From positions 1,860,001-1,924,000 of the forward strand of contig CP116670.1 of assembly GCA_028370155.1 (NCBI GenBank): a stretch of 64,000 nucleotides of DNA, read 5' to 3'. Under the pieces are notes generated by a model, which did not search any database, had not been told where the DNA came from, and saw nothing but the letters and a program-made list of their open reading frames with translations. The stretch's first letter is position 1. Each line of letters opens with the position of its first letter. Origin of the DNA: Arthrobacter sp. OVS8 (GTDB taxonomy: Bacteria > Actinomycetota > Actinomycetes > Actinomycetales > Micrococcaceae). A program made the translations under genes and the position numbers. This document shows, in pieces, positions 18,734-27,165 of this stretch.

Positions 18734-19048
18734 TCTACATGGAATTTGAGTTCAGCCACGTCACTTAGCAGATCAACTTGTTGTTCCCGTTACCCACCAT
18801 CATCTGCTGGTTCGTCGTGTCGCTGATTAGGCGAGCGACGGCCTCACCGATCACGATGATCAGAGTTTCTGAGGTCAGACCCCGACCCGGTTGAGCTCCG
18901 TCACAGCACCTGAATGATGGTCGGCGATGGAGCCTGGCGGCTACGCCACGTCACTGTCTGGGATTGACGCGATGCGCCGGTACGTAGCTCGCCGGCCCGG
19001 ACAACTAGCTAGTTGCCGTTCTGCTAAGGTCCGGACTAGGGTGTCGAC
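18734..19048. other. Intergenic region, no gene seen
   Basis: Frames here are broken or random-looking, with a few AT-richer patches. I see no terminator or clear promoter. It separates the nuclease from the zinc-knuckle gene. Confidence 0.5.
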
Positions 19049-19216
19049 ATGGCTTGTGGTAAATGCGGATTTGAAGGTCACAACAGTCGTTCATGCGAGG
19101 GCCCCCATTGGCCGTGTCCTAGTTGCGGCAAGCCGACGGCCAACATGAACGACTACTCCGAGCGCCACGACCGGTCTTATTGTTCTCCGATCACCAGCTC
19201 CGGATGTTGGAGTTGA
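19049..19216 (+). CDS. Small CCHC zinc-knuckle protein, 55 aa
   Basis: An ATG at 19049 opens a 55-codon frame beginning MACGKCGFEGHNSRSC. The spacing C-x2-C-x4-H-x4-C is exactly that of the zinc knuckle (CCHC) known from nucleic-acid-binding proteins. A second C-x2-C pair follows (WPCPSCGK), with later His and Cys residues (ERHDRSYC) that could complete a second site. An AAGGT-like element lies about 20 bases upstream, so the ribosome-binding site is weak. The metal-ligand spacing is too regular for chance. Probably a small nucleic-acid or protein-interaction module; partners unknown. Confidence 0.6.
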   Translation: MACGKCGFEGHNSRSCEGPHWPCPSCGKPTANMNDYSERHDRSYCSPITSSGCWS

Positions 19217-19404
19217 CGAAAACTCGGCTCCCCTAGAGGGCCGTTGTGTCGCTCGGCTGCGTCGTGCGACGAAGAAGTCGGGGACGAGGCCGACTAGGAT
19301 GTGGCGTCCCACCCGGTGTGCAAAGACTGAGAGCGCGCTACGGGCCAGAAGTTGGCCGGCTACGTAACGACGTCGTCCAGCCGAATGACCTCTGCTGGAC
19401 CGGG

Positions 19405-19715
19405 TTAATTCTCGAACACTTCCTCGCCGCCGGTCTCAGACCCGCCTGCCGTCTGTTTGTCGCGCCTTTTCCGTTTGAACAGCCCTGCAACGCTCGCACC
19501 GACCGAGCCCGCCGTACCGGCGATGGCGCCGCCGACGCTCTTGACCGCACTGAGGGCCTGGGGTTCGTCCGGGATCCTGTCCCCGTCGATATCTCGGGCC
19601 GCGCCTCCAGGGAGGCTGTCCGCGAGCGTGTTCGCCCAGTGCGACCAGTCCGTGCGGCCAGCAGAGATCCTATTGCCGACGCCGACGACGCCTTCAGGCG
19701 ACGACGGAAGATCGG
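19405..19715 (-). pseudogene. 3' part of an unknown gene, 5' end lost
   Basis: The minus-strand frame has a natural-looking end: GRTDWSHWANTLADSLP, DIDGDRIPDEPQALSAVKSV, a Gly/Ala/Val segment (GGAIAGTAGSVGASVAGLF), then a basic patch KRKRRDK and a polar tail. The DIDGDRIPD stretch resembles a calcium-binding loop. Upstream of about 19715 the frame runs antisense through a GH13 fragment, so the 5' end seems to have been replaced at a recombination junction. No family recognised. Confidence 0.4.
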
Positions 19716-19767
19716 CTGGCACTACACCACGAACGGGTTGACCGGCTGCCGCGACCCGTACCGCAGC

Positions 19768-19808
19768 TTCGACGTCGCAATGGGCACCGAACCGGTGCGG
19801 CTGCCGGG
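19768..19808 (+). pseudogene. GH13 micro-remnant
   Basis: The plus strand reads FDVAMGTEPVRLPGD. The run VAMGTEPVRLP is identical to part of the C-terminal domain of the GH13 enzyme (near 17176-17210), with similar DNA. It has no start or stop of its own. Confidence 0.65.
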
Positions 19809-19911
19809 CGATTCTCAACACGAGCGCCCGCTGCGCTACCACTTATGGGCGTTCTCGGGGCTCAGAACGCCACAAGTGATGGCGCAAAGGGCACCCCGCC
19901 GTCGCACCCGA

Positions 19912-20118
19912 TCATTCCTCGACGAACTCCAGCAGGTCACCCGGCTGGCACTTGAGGACCCGGCACATTGCTTCCAGCGTGCTGAAGCGGACAGCCTTTG
20001 CCCGACCGTTTTTGAGCACGCCCACGTTCGCCGGGGTGAGTCCCACACGGTCGGCGAACTCGCCCACGCTCATTTTTTGTTTGGCCAGTTCGACGTCGAT
20101 GCGCACCACGATGGGCAT
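19912..20118 (-). CDS. XRE-type small DNA-binding protein
   Basis: A 68-residue helix-turn-helix protein of the Cro/C1 type (YozG-like), consisting of little beyond the domain: KMSVGEFADRVGLTPANVGV, LKNGRAKAVRFSTLEAMCRV and LKCQPGDLLEF. Its ATG at 20118 overlaps the stop of the DUF2975-like membrane protein by one base. The pairing of a DUF2975 protein with a small XRE regulator is common in Gram-positive bacteria, and the regulator presumably controls the pair. Confidence 0.85.
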   Translation of the reverse strand: MPIVVRIDVELAKQKMSVGEFADRVGLTPANVGVLKNGRAKAVRFSTLEAMCRVLKCQPGDLLEFVEE

Positions 20119-20597
20119 CAGATCACCGCTTCCATGTCGGTGCGCAGGTCCGTGGCCTGCCGGAGCAGCGCGCGCAGCACCACGACCACAAGGCCCAGGG
20201 CGGCGCCGGCCACCAGCAGGAGGAACAGCAGGAGCGGCAGACCGGGGTCATCCGCGCTGAGCACCACGGAGGCGGACAACACCGCCAGCATGGTCCACCC
20301 GGCGGCAATGGCCCAGACGATAGCGTCAACCCACCGCAGCGCGCCGCTGCTGAAGATGCTGTCGTGCTTGACCATCGTGAGCAACTTCCAGGTGCTCACG
20401 ATCACCACCTGGACGCAGGCGACCTCCAGGATCGAGAAGATGGTGAGCGGCCACTGCAGGGAGGCACGGTCTGGATTCTCCTGCGCCATGTGGGCGAACT
20501 GCCCCGGGAGTGACATGACCTGGAACAGGACCAGCAGGAGGAACGCCACAACAAGGACGATCCGAAGGGCGATGACGGCCAATCGAGTGAATTGCAT
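20118..20597 (-). CDS. DUF2975-family membrane protein
   Basis: A 159-residue protein with four hydrophobic segments: LAVIALRIVLVVAFLLLVLF, LTIFSILEVACVQVVIVSTW, VDAIVWAIAAGWTMLAVLSA and LLLFLLLVAGAALGLVVVVL. The length and layout fit DUF2975. The short loop KHDSIFSSGALRWVD between helices two and three is typical. It is the first gene of a two-gene operon with the XRE regulator. Function of the family is unknown. Confidence 0.8.
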   Translation of the reverse strand: MQFTRLAVIALRIVLVVAFLLLVLFQVMSLPGQFAHMAQENPDRASLQWPLTIFSILEVACVQVVIVSTWKLLTMVKHDSIFSSGALRWVDAIVWAIAAGWTMLAVLSASVVLSADDPGLPLLLFLLLVAGAALGLVVVVLRALLRQATDLRTDMEAVI

Positions 20598-20742
20598 GCA
20601 TCGAGTTTCAGCTACTAACCATCGAAAGTCAATCGATATGAACGCAGTTCTGCGTCTAGTAGCGGCGCCCCAAAGAACTTAGGGGCACTTCCGTCAGTGG
20701 ACCTCAAGCTAGCCATCGGGGCCGCTGTGCGACGATGTCGAC

Positions 20743-21599
20743 ATGGAACATTCCACGGAAGTGCTGCGCTATGCCGCCTTTACGACCACCCCCGATGGGG
20801 AAATCCGGCGGGCGTAGTCCTGGACGCATCCCGGCTCGACAACGACGGAATGCAGGCCATCGCGGCCGACATCGGATATGCGGAAACGGTTTTTGTCACC
20901 GAGTCGGCGGTCGACGGCGACTCCCGCCGAAACCGTGTACGGTACTTCTCGCCGATCGCAGAGGTGCCGTTTTGCGGTCATGCCACGATTGCTTTGGCCG
21001 TCGCCCTGTCTGGGCGGAATGGTACGGGGACCTTTATTTTCGACACGGCAGTTGGGCCTGTCGAGATCGAGACTGCAGTCCAGGGCGCAGGGGTGACGGC
21101 ATCCTTCACGAGCGTTCAGCCGCGAGTGGCCGAGTTCCCCGACCGTGTTCTGAGCGGTCTGCTCGGGTTGCTCGGCGTGGGCCGGGGCGAGCTGCACCCT
21201 GGATACCCGCCGATGGTCGCTTTTGCCGGGAACTGGCACCCCATTCTCGTCTTCGCAGAACGAAGGACCTTTGACTCCTTCGTTTTCGACCCGGATCCCG
21301 TGCGAACGCTGATGGATGCCCAAAACTGGGCTGGCACCGTCACGACCCTCTGCGAGATCGGACCGGGCGTGTTCGACTCGCGCAACCTCTTCCCGGTGGG
21401 CACCATCGCTGAAGACCCAGCGACCGGTTCGGCGGCCGCCGCATTCGGCGGATACCTCCGCTTGCTTTCACTCGTGGAGCCGCCATGCCGCGTGGTGGTT
21501 CACCAGGGCAGCCATGTCGGCCGCCCGAGCGTGCTCACCGTCGATATTCCTGTGTCCGACGGGATTATCGTGAGCGGTGGCGCCGTCGAGATCACCTGA
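20743..21599 (+). CDS. PhzF-family isomerase/epimerase-like protein (frameshifted near 20805)
   Basis: About 285 codons of the PhzF/DapF-like fold. The ATG at 20743 gives MEHSTEVLRYAAFTTTPDG. One missing G in a G-run near 20805 shifts the frame, and GNPAGVVLDASRL follows in the next one. The family features are clear: AETVFV with the catalytic-type glutamate, EVPFCGHATIALA and EDPATGSAAAAFGGYL. Homologues isomerise small acids such as a phenazine precursor, but most genomic members have no known substrate. No phenazine genes lie nearby, so the function stays open. Confidence 0.88.
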
Positions 21600-21705
21600 A
21601 CACGGCCGGCGACTGCGCGTTGGGCCATTGTTTTCCCCCTGGCCCGGTCCTACCGTGAGAGGACCCTACCGTGAAGAGACGGTTAGCCGAAGTGCAGGTG
21701 CGGGC

Positions 21706-23286
21706 ATGAGGATTCCTTCCTGGTCATCGCTCTGGCTCCTGTTGTGCTTCCTGGCCGCGGGCGTCCTCGGCGGCGCCGCACCGCCGGCACCGGCCCCTTC
21801 CGTTACGCCGGCCACCGGACCCGCGAATCCCAAGCAGGCCTACGCGGAGTTGGACTCCTTCCTTCAGGAACAGATCCAGTCCCTCGGAATCCCGGGCGCC
21901 GCTGTCGCCGTCGTCCGGGACGGGGTCCGCGTGCACACCGCCGCTTTCGGCCGCGCCGATGACTCCGGACGGCCGATGACCTCGCAGACACCCGTACTGC
22001 TGGCCTCCACCAGCAAGACCCTCACCGCGATCGCCGTGATGCAGCAGGTTGAGGCAGGCCGGCTGCGCCTGGATGAGCCGGTCCAGACCTACCTGCCCTG
22101 GTTCACGCTGGACGACAGCCGGTCGTCAGCCATCACCGTCCGCCACCTGCTCCACCAGGCGAGCGGCATGGCCTCGAGGGACACGGCCTTCGAAGCCTCC
22201 GACGCACAGGGCCCGGAAGCCCTCGAAGACGGGGTGCGGGCCCTGGCAGAAACCCCGCTGGCCGGCGAACCGGGCGCGGCCTTCCGGTATGCCAACGCCA
22301 ACTTCAACATCGCGGGCCTCCTGGTGCAGACGGTCTCCGGCCAGCCGTTCGGCGACTACGTACAGCAGCACGTCTTCGGCCCCTTGGAGATGGCCCACAG
22401 TCATCCGACGCGGGCTGCTGCCCGCGCAGACAACGCGGCCGCCGGCTACGCTCGGTGGTTTGGCACGTGGTGGCGCCAGACCAACGTCCCCGCTCCCACC
22501 ACCGGAACGCCGTCCTCCACGATGTACTCGTCGGCCGAGGACCTGAGCCACGAACTGATGGCCCTGCTCGACGGCGGCCGGTACGGCGACGCCCGGATCC
22601 TCCAGCCCGGGAGCGTTGAGGCGATGTTCGAGCCACGGGTGCAGGTGGACGGGTCCAAGGGCTACGCCATGGGGTGGTTCACCCGGCCGCTGGTGGAGTC
22701 CGCCGATCCCGCAGCGCCGCCGGTCCCGGAGGGGACGTTGCCTCTTCTCGTGGAGCATCAGGGGGAATGGGGCAACAGCCATACCTACCTGGCCATGGTT
22801 CCGTCCGCCCGTCTTGGCGTCGCCCTGGTCATCAACGGCAATGACACCGCTGCCCCGTCACGGCTGAAGGCGATCGACACCAACCTCCTGCGGATTCTCC
22901 ACGGCCAGGCGCCGGTGCCTGCGGTGGTGCACGAGGACTGGCTGCAGCGCTACAGCTGGGCGGTCGCGTTCGGACTGTTGCTGGCGGAAGTTCTGAGCCT
23001 GTGGCTGGTGCTCCGGTTCCTGGTGCCGCGGGGACCTGCCCCTGCCGGAAAGCGGCCGGTTCTCCTGGCCTGGGCGGCCGCGGCCCTTGCCCTCGACGGG
23101 TTCGCGCTGTGGTTGTGCCTCGTCTACGCCCCCGCCCGGTTCGACACCAGCCTGTCCGTCATCGTCCGCCAGTTTCCCGACGTCGGCATCTCCCTGGTGC
23201 CGGTTCTCGCGCTGGCAATCCTGTGGCCGGTCCCGCGAACAGTGTGGCTGATGCTGGCGATGCGGGCCTCGCGGGCAGCACCCTAA
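21706..23286 (+). CDS. Serine hydrolase, beta-lactamase/penicillin-binding fold, membrane-anchored
   Basis: A 526-residue class C beta-lactamase-like hydrolase. The ATG at 21706 starts a signal-type segment (SSLWLLLCFLAAGVLGGAA). The catalytic SxxK is in LLASTSKTLTAIAV (about residue 106), the YxN motif in FRYANANFNIAGLL, and EHQGEWGNSH replaces the usual third motif. After about residue 400 come three or four TM helices (WAVAFGLLLAEVLSLWLVLR, LLAWAAAALALDGFALWLCL, VPVLALAILWPVP). The enzyme domain would thus face outward and be held by the C-terminal membrane part. Likely a peptidase or esterase acting on cell-wall material; true beta-lactamase activity is not implied. Confidence 0.88.
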   Translation: MRIPSWSSLWLLLCFLAAGVLGGAAPPAPAPSVTPATGPANPKQAYAELDSFLQEQIQSLGIPGAAVAVVRDGVRVHTAAFGRADDSGRPMTSQTPVLLASTSKTLTAIAVMQQVEAGRLRLDEPVQTYLPWFTLDDSRSSAITVRHLLHQASGMASRDTAFEASDAQGPEALEDGVRALAETPLAGEPGAAFRYANANFNIAGLLVQTVSGQPFGDYVQQHVFGPLEMAHSHPTRAAARADNAAAGYARWFGTWWRQTNVPAPTTGTPSSTMYSSAEDLSHELMALLDGGRYGDARILQPGSVEAMFEPRVQVDGSKGYAMGWFTRPLVESADPAAPPVPEGTLPLLVEHQGEWGNSHTYLAMVPSARLGVALVINGNDTAAPSRLKAIDTNLLRILHGQAPVPAVVHEDWLQRYSWAVAFGLLLAEVLSLWLVLRFLVPRGPAPAGKRPVLLAWAAAALALDGFALWLCLVYAPARFDTSLSVIVRQFPDVGISLVPVLALAILWPVPRTVWLMLAMRASRAAP

Positions 23287-23404
23287 AGGGACCGAAATTC
23301 CTGGGTCGCGGCAGGCAACGGAGGCACCCCCACCAGAGTGCCGCCGTCGAACTTCATGGCTAGTGCTACTCCTTAGCGGCTACTACTACGCTCCGGTCGC
23401 TACC

Positions 23405-23474
23405 GGATGTGGGCAAAGGCACGCGACGGCGTCTGCCGCGACGGCGCCCGCGTGCCGCTGCCGCGCGCGAAAAA
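23405..23474 (+). pseudogene. GH13 fragment
   Basis: The plus strand reads RMWAKARDGVCRDGARVPLP, closely matching DPMWARGGVCRDGARVPLPW of the GH13 enzyme (16853-16910). DNA such as GGCGTCTGCCGCGACGGCGC is identical. It is an isolated piece between the serine hydrolase gene and the fructan operon. Confidence 0.75.
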
Positions 23475-23550
23475 CGATTTGTCCACCAAGCTAAAGCTAC
23501 GCAGCGTCACGCCGTTCCGTCAAGAGCAAAAGAAATGTCGAAAGTGATGG

Positions 23551-23606
23551 TTGACACAATCCTGAAGAAGGCCATATTGTGATGCCAAGTCGTTTTGGCA
23601 AAACGA
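23551..23606 (+). promoter_or_regulatory. Promoter with LacI-type operator at the start site
   Basis: TTGACA (23551-23556), an 18-base spacer and TATTGT (23575-23580) form a strong housekeeping-type promoter. Directly downstream, 23590-23606, TCGTTTTGGCAAAACGA is a perfect palindrome around a central G, placed over or just after the expected start of transcription. That is a classic repressor position. The LacI protein encoded at 27166 is the likely ligand-responsive binder. Confidence 0.8.
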
Positions 23607-23661
23607 TTCTTCACCTTGCTCCTTCTCGCCATTCCGTTCGAGAGAAAGTGAGTCGACAGCG

Positions 23662-24941
23662 ATGTCCACTCGAAACAAATTCTTTAGTTTTGCCGCCCTG
23701 GGCGGCCTCTGCACCACCGTGGCGCTCGTGGCGACCGGGTGCGGCGCCGGCGGCGCACCGGCCGCCTCCGGTGATGCCAGCAACGCGGTCACCGTCCTCG
23801 TCGAGGCAGGCGGCAAGGCGGAACTCACCAAGGTCGCCGAGACCTGCAAGGCCGAGACCGGCGTGGACGCCACCTTTGTTGAGCTTCCCTACGAGGGGCT
23901 TTTCAACCGGCTCTCGAGCGAGTTCTCCTCGGGCAGCGTGTCCTTCGATGTCGCCGCCCTGGACTCGGTCTGGCTGCCGAACTTCAAAGACGCGGTCCAG
24001 CCGATCGATGAACTCTTCACCGACGAGGCCAAGAAGGACATCTTCCCCGCCCTGGTGAAGGAAGCTCAGGTTGACGGCCATTTCATCGGCATGCCGGCGT
24101 GGACCAACGCGGAAATCATCCTCTTCCGTAAGGACCTGTTTGAGGACGCCAAAAACAAGGCTGACTTCGAGGCGAAGTACGGCTACGCGCTGGCCGCCCC
24201 CACAACCTGGAAGCAGTATCAGGAAGTCTCCGAGTTCTTCACGAAGGACGGCATGTTCGGAACTGACGTCAAGGGCGCCGTGGAGACCGAGTGGATGGCT
24301 CACGTCCTCCAAGCCGGTTCTCCCATGGTCCTTGACGCCGACAACAACGTCATCATCGACAACGCCGCGCACAAGGAAGCCCTCGACTTTTACGTCAGCT
24401 TGGTCAACTCGGCTCCGACCGGCGCAGCGCAGGTGGACTGGGCTGCCGCGCAAAACCTGTTCAATCAGGGCAAGACGGCCATGACCCGGTTCTGGGCCCA
24501 CGCCTACCGCCAGATCCCCGAGGACTCCCCGTCTTCGGCAAGGTCGGAACCGCCCCCATGATCGGCGGATCCGCGGGAGTCGCCGGTGTTCCCGGCCCCT
24601 GGTACCTTTCGGTCCCCAAGGCCAGCAAGAACGCAGAGAACGCCAAGAAGTTCATCAAGTGCGCCTACGACCACAACGACCTCGGACTGGAATCCTCACT
24701 GGGCCTGGCCGCGCGGATCTCCGCCTTCGAGAAGTACCAGGACAAGCCCGGCTACGAAAGCTTCGAGCCGCTAATCGCTACCCTCAACGCGGACGCCACC
24801 GCCACGCGCCCGTCGACCGAGAAGTGGCAGCAGATTGTCGACACGGTTCTGGTCCCGACGCTTCAGAAGGCAGTGGCCGGCGGAGACACCACCGCCCTGC
24901 TCGCCGAGGCCAAGACCAAGGTCCAGGCCCTGATCAAGTAG
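23662..24941 (+). CDS. ABC transporter sugar-binding lipoprotein of the fructan locus (frameshifted near 24530)
   Basis: A family 1 solute-binding protein of about 427 codons. The ATG at 23662 gives a lipoprotein signal with lipobox LVATGC. Typical motifs are VTVLVEAGGKAELTKVAETC, VAALDSVWLPNFKDAVQPID, GMPAWTNAEIILFRKDLFED and, after the break, GGSAGVAGVPGPWYLSVPKA. The shift falls after QIPEDSP in a short run. It heads the operon driven by the promoter at 23551. The GH32, PfkB and GH91 genes nearby make oligofructosides or difructose anhydride the likely cargo. It is not closely similar to the binding protein at 12248. Confidence 0.9.
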
Positions 24942-24944
24942 CCC

Positions 24945-24985
24945 CTTCGCGGCCGGCGCAGCCTGGAGCTGTACCGGCCGCGAAG
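24945..24985 (+). promoter_or_regulatory. Stem-loop after the binding-protein gene
   Basis: A perfect 12-bp stem (CTTCGCGGCCGG and its complement) with a 17-base loop lies 3 bases after the binding-protein stop. No T-run follows. It probably stabilises the upstream mRNA or attenuates the permease genes, as at 13594. Confidence 0.6.
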
Positions 24986-25024
24986 CTCCACCGAAGAAAG
25001 TTCGACTCAACAGAAGGCAATCCC

Positions 25025-25912
25025 GTGCGTCTCTCCGATCGCCGCTTCGCTCTGTACCTGATGACCCCGGCGGCACTGTTCCTCGCCGTGTTCGTCGCTT
25101 ACCCGCTGCTCCGGCTTGTCGCCGACAGTTTCTACAAGATTTCCCCTCTGGCCGGAGGCTCACGGGAGTTCATCGGACTTGCCAACTATGCCGAGGCTTT
25201 CACCTCGGAGGCGTTCATGGGCGCCGGCTGGCGGACTCTTGCCTACACCCTCATTGTGGTGACACTCGAGTTTTCGCTCGGACTGGGTATGGCCCTGCTG
25301 TTCACCGCCCTGGGCAAACGGTCCCAGATCTGGCGCACCGTCTTCCTTTATCCCCTCATGATCGCGCCCATTGTTGCCGGACTGCTGTGGAAGTTCCTGA
25401 TGATCGACAACTTCGGCCTTGTCGGGACGCTGCTACACCGGGCGGGCCTCGTGTCGGATCCCAATCAGATCGGCTGGCTGTCCGATCCGTCCATTGTCCT
25501 GTTCTCCGTGGCCATCCCGGACATCTGGCTGACTACATCATTCATGTGTCTGGTGCTGTTCGCCGGTCTGCAAAACATTCCCGGGGACCTGATCGAGGCG
25601 GCCCGCCTCGACGGGGCCAGGGCACCGGCGCTGCTGTTCCGGATCATTCTTCCGCTGCTGCGCCCGGTCATCGCCGTCGCACTCGTCGTCCGCGGGATCG
25701 ACGCCGCCCGCGCCTTCGACGTCATCCTCATTCAGACCAACGGCGGCCCGGATTCCGCATCCGAGACCATGAGCCTGCTGATCTACCGGACCATGATCCG
25801 CTTTGGGGATCCCGGGCTGGCCAGCGCCATGGGCACCATTTATCTGATCGCCATGCTGGCCGTGGCCTTCGTAGCCGTCACCACCATCTGGCGCCCCGGA
25901 AAGGACAGCTGA
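25025..25912 (+). CDS. ABC sugar permease, MalF-like, fructan locus
   Basis: A 295-residue intact permease. The GTG at 25025 follows AGAAGG by 8 bases and gives MRLSDRRFALYLMTPAALFL. Six TM helices are expected, for example LMTPAALFLAVFVAYPLLRL and VFLYPLMIAPIVAGLLWKFL. The EAA loop is IEAARLDGARAPALLFRIIL. Its stop overlaps the start of the second permease by one base (TGATG). Confidence 0.93.
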   Translation: MRLSDRRFALYLMTPAALFLAVFVAYPLLRLVADSFYKISPLAGGSREFIGLANYAEAFTSEAFMGAGWRTLAYTLIVVTLEFSLGLGMALLFTALGKRSQIWRTVFLYPLMIAPIVAGLLWKFLMIDNFGLVGTLLHRAGLVSDPNQIGWLSDPSIVLFSVAIPDIWLTTSFMCLVLFAGLQNIPGDLIEAARLDGARAPALLFRIILPLLRPVIAVALVVRGIDAARAFDVILIQTNGGPDSASETMSLLIYRTMIRFGDPGLASAMGTIYLIAMLAVAFVAVTTIWRPGKDS

Positions 25913-26900
25913 TGAGTTCCCTGGAAACCAGCAAGTCAGACCTCAAGCAGCAAACGCCCGAGTACCGCCCCGGCCATTCCGGCGTCGCCGCGTCCGCATC
26001 CGTTGGTGCGAGCACCGGCCGGATTCCGGTCCCACGGCTGCCCCGACGCAAGGGCCGAAACCGGGAAGGACTCGAGGCCGGGAAACGCAGCACCCGGACC
26101 CTTCTCTGGATCGTCCTCGCCGCGGCCCTGGTGATCTACGGGTTCCCGTTCGTGTATCTGGTCCTGACCTCATTCAAGACCCCGATCGATACGATCGCTG
26201 TCCCGCCGACCATCCTGCCCAGCGAATGGACGCTGGAGAACTACACCTCCGCACTGGGTCGCAGCGGCGTGCTGGCCTCCATGATCAACAGCGTCCAGAC
26301 AGCCGTCGTCAGTACCCTGCTCTCCCTGGTTCTGGCGGTGCCGGCGGCCTACGGCATTACGCGTTACAAGACACCGAGCGGACAGGTCTTCATCATGGCG
26401 GCCCTAGTCACCCGCATGGTCCCTCCGGTTGCCATCGGGATTCCGCTGGCGTCCATGATGTCCGCCGTCGGCCTGGCCGACACCCCCATCGCCCTGGCCA
26501 TCGCGCACACCACGATCTCGCTGCCACTGTCCATCTGGTTGATGGCCAGCTTCTTCGAAGCTGTCCCCGGGACCTGGAGGAAGCGGCCACGGTTGACGGG
26601 TGCAGCCGGCTCGGAGCACTCTGGCGGGTGGTTATCCCCGTGGTCTCCGGCGGCATCGCAGTGACCGCGATCTTCGCGTTCCTCGCCTCCTGGAACGAGT
26701 TCCTCTTCGCCCTCCTGATGACAGCTGTCCGTTCGCAGACCACACCCGTGGTTATCGCCAACTTCCAGACCCAGTTCGGCCTGGACTGGGGATCCATGAC
26801 CGCGCTGGCGGCCGTGTTCTCGATTCCGGTCATCCTCCTCACGCTTCTCTTGCAGCGCCACATCGTCGCGGGCATGACGCTCGGCGCCGTCAAGGGCTAG
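25912..26900 (+). CDS. ABC sugar permease, MalG-like, fructan locus (frameshifted near 26575)
   Basis: About 330 codons from the ATG at 25912. It has an unusually long basic cytosolic lead (about 65 residues, with RLPRRKGRNREG) before the first TM helix, TLLWIVLAAALVIYGFPFVY. The frame breaks within the EAA loop: PGTWRKRPR in one frame, EEAATVDGCSRLGALWRVVI in the next. The end LLLQRHIVAGMTLGAVKG is the usual MalG tail, and a copy of it recurs at 30925. No transporter ATPase gene is linked. Confidence 0.9.
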
Positions 26901-27165
26901 ACCACCAACAACGAAAATGAACAACACCAGGACGGGAATCGGAAAGGTAGGCACGAGAACATGGAACCTGAGCAGCCACATAGCCCGCTCAGCGGCTTGG
27001 CACAAGGGCCACGACAAATCCTCGGTAGCCTACTGGTACTAGGCCGGCAAGTACGCGCACCCCGAAGTGCTGCCGCCGGTCGAGGAGCGGCATCGAACAC
27101 GGATACTGGGCCGAGTAAACCCGGGCCCTCAAGAGCATGACCAACCATAAGGACGTGGGAGACAG
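26901..27165. other. Gap before lacI with a 59-codon frame of doubtful status
   Basis: A frame from the ATG at 26961 to the TGA at 27138 encodes 59 residues (MEPEQPHSPLSGLAQGPRQI onwards). A second frame reads AWHKGHDKSSVAYWY-stop-AGKYAHPEVLPP, which looks like a broken coding remnant. Neither has a convincing ribosome-binding site or family. I favour debris. Confidence 0.35.

Noticed and set aside
19246-20682. 478-codon plus-strand open frame
   Set aside because: It is antisense to the XRE and DUF2975 genes and is Arg/Thr-rich like a random frame. Only the GH13 fragment inside it (19768-19808) is meaningful.
20743-21599. Phenazine biosynthesis
   Set aside because: PhzF-like proteins are widespread without phenazine genes, and none of the other phz genes is in the window.
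21706-23286. True beta-lactamase resistance gene
   Set aside because: The SxxK and YxN motifs are shared by many serine hydrolases and peptidases. The C-terminal TM segments and missing KTG motif argue against a resistance role.
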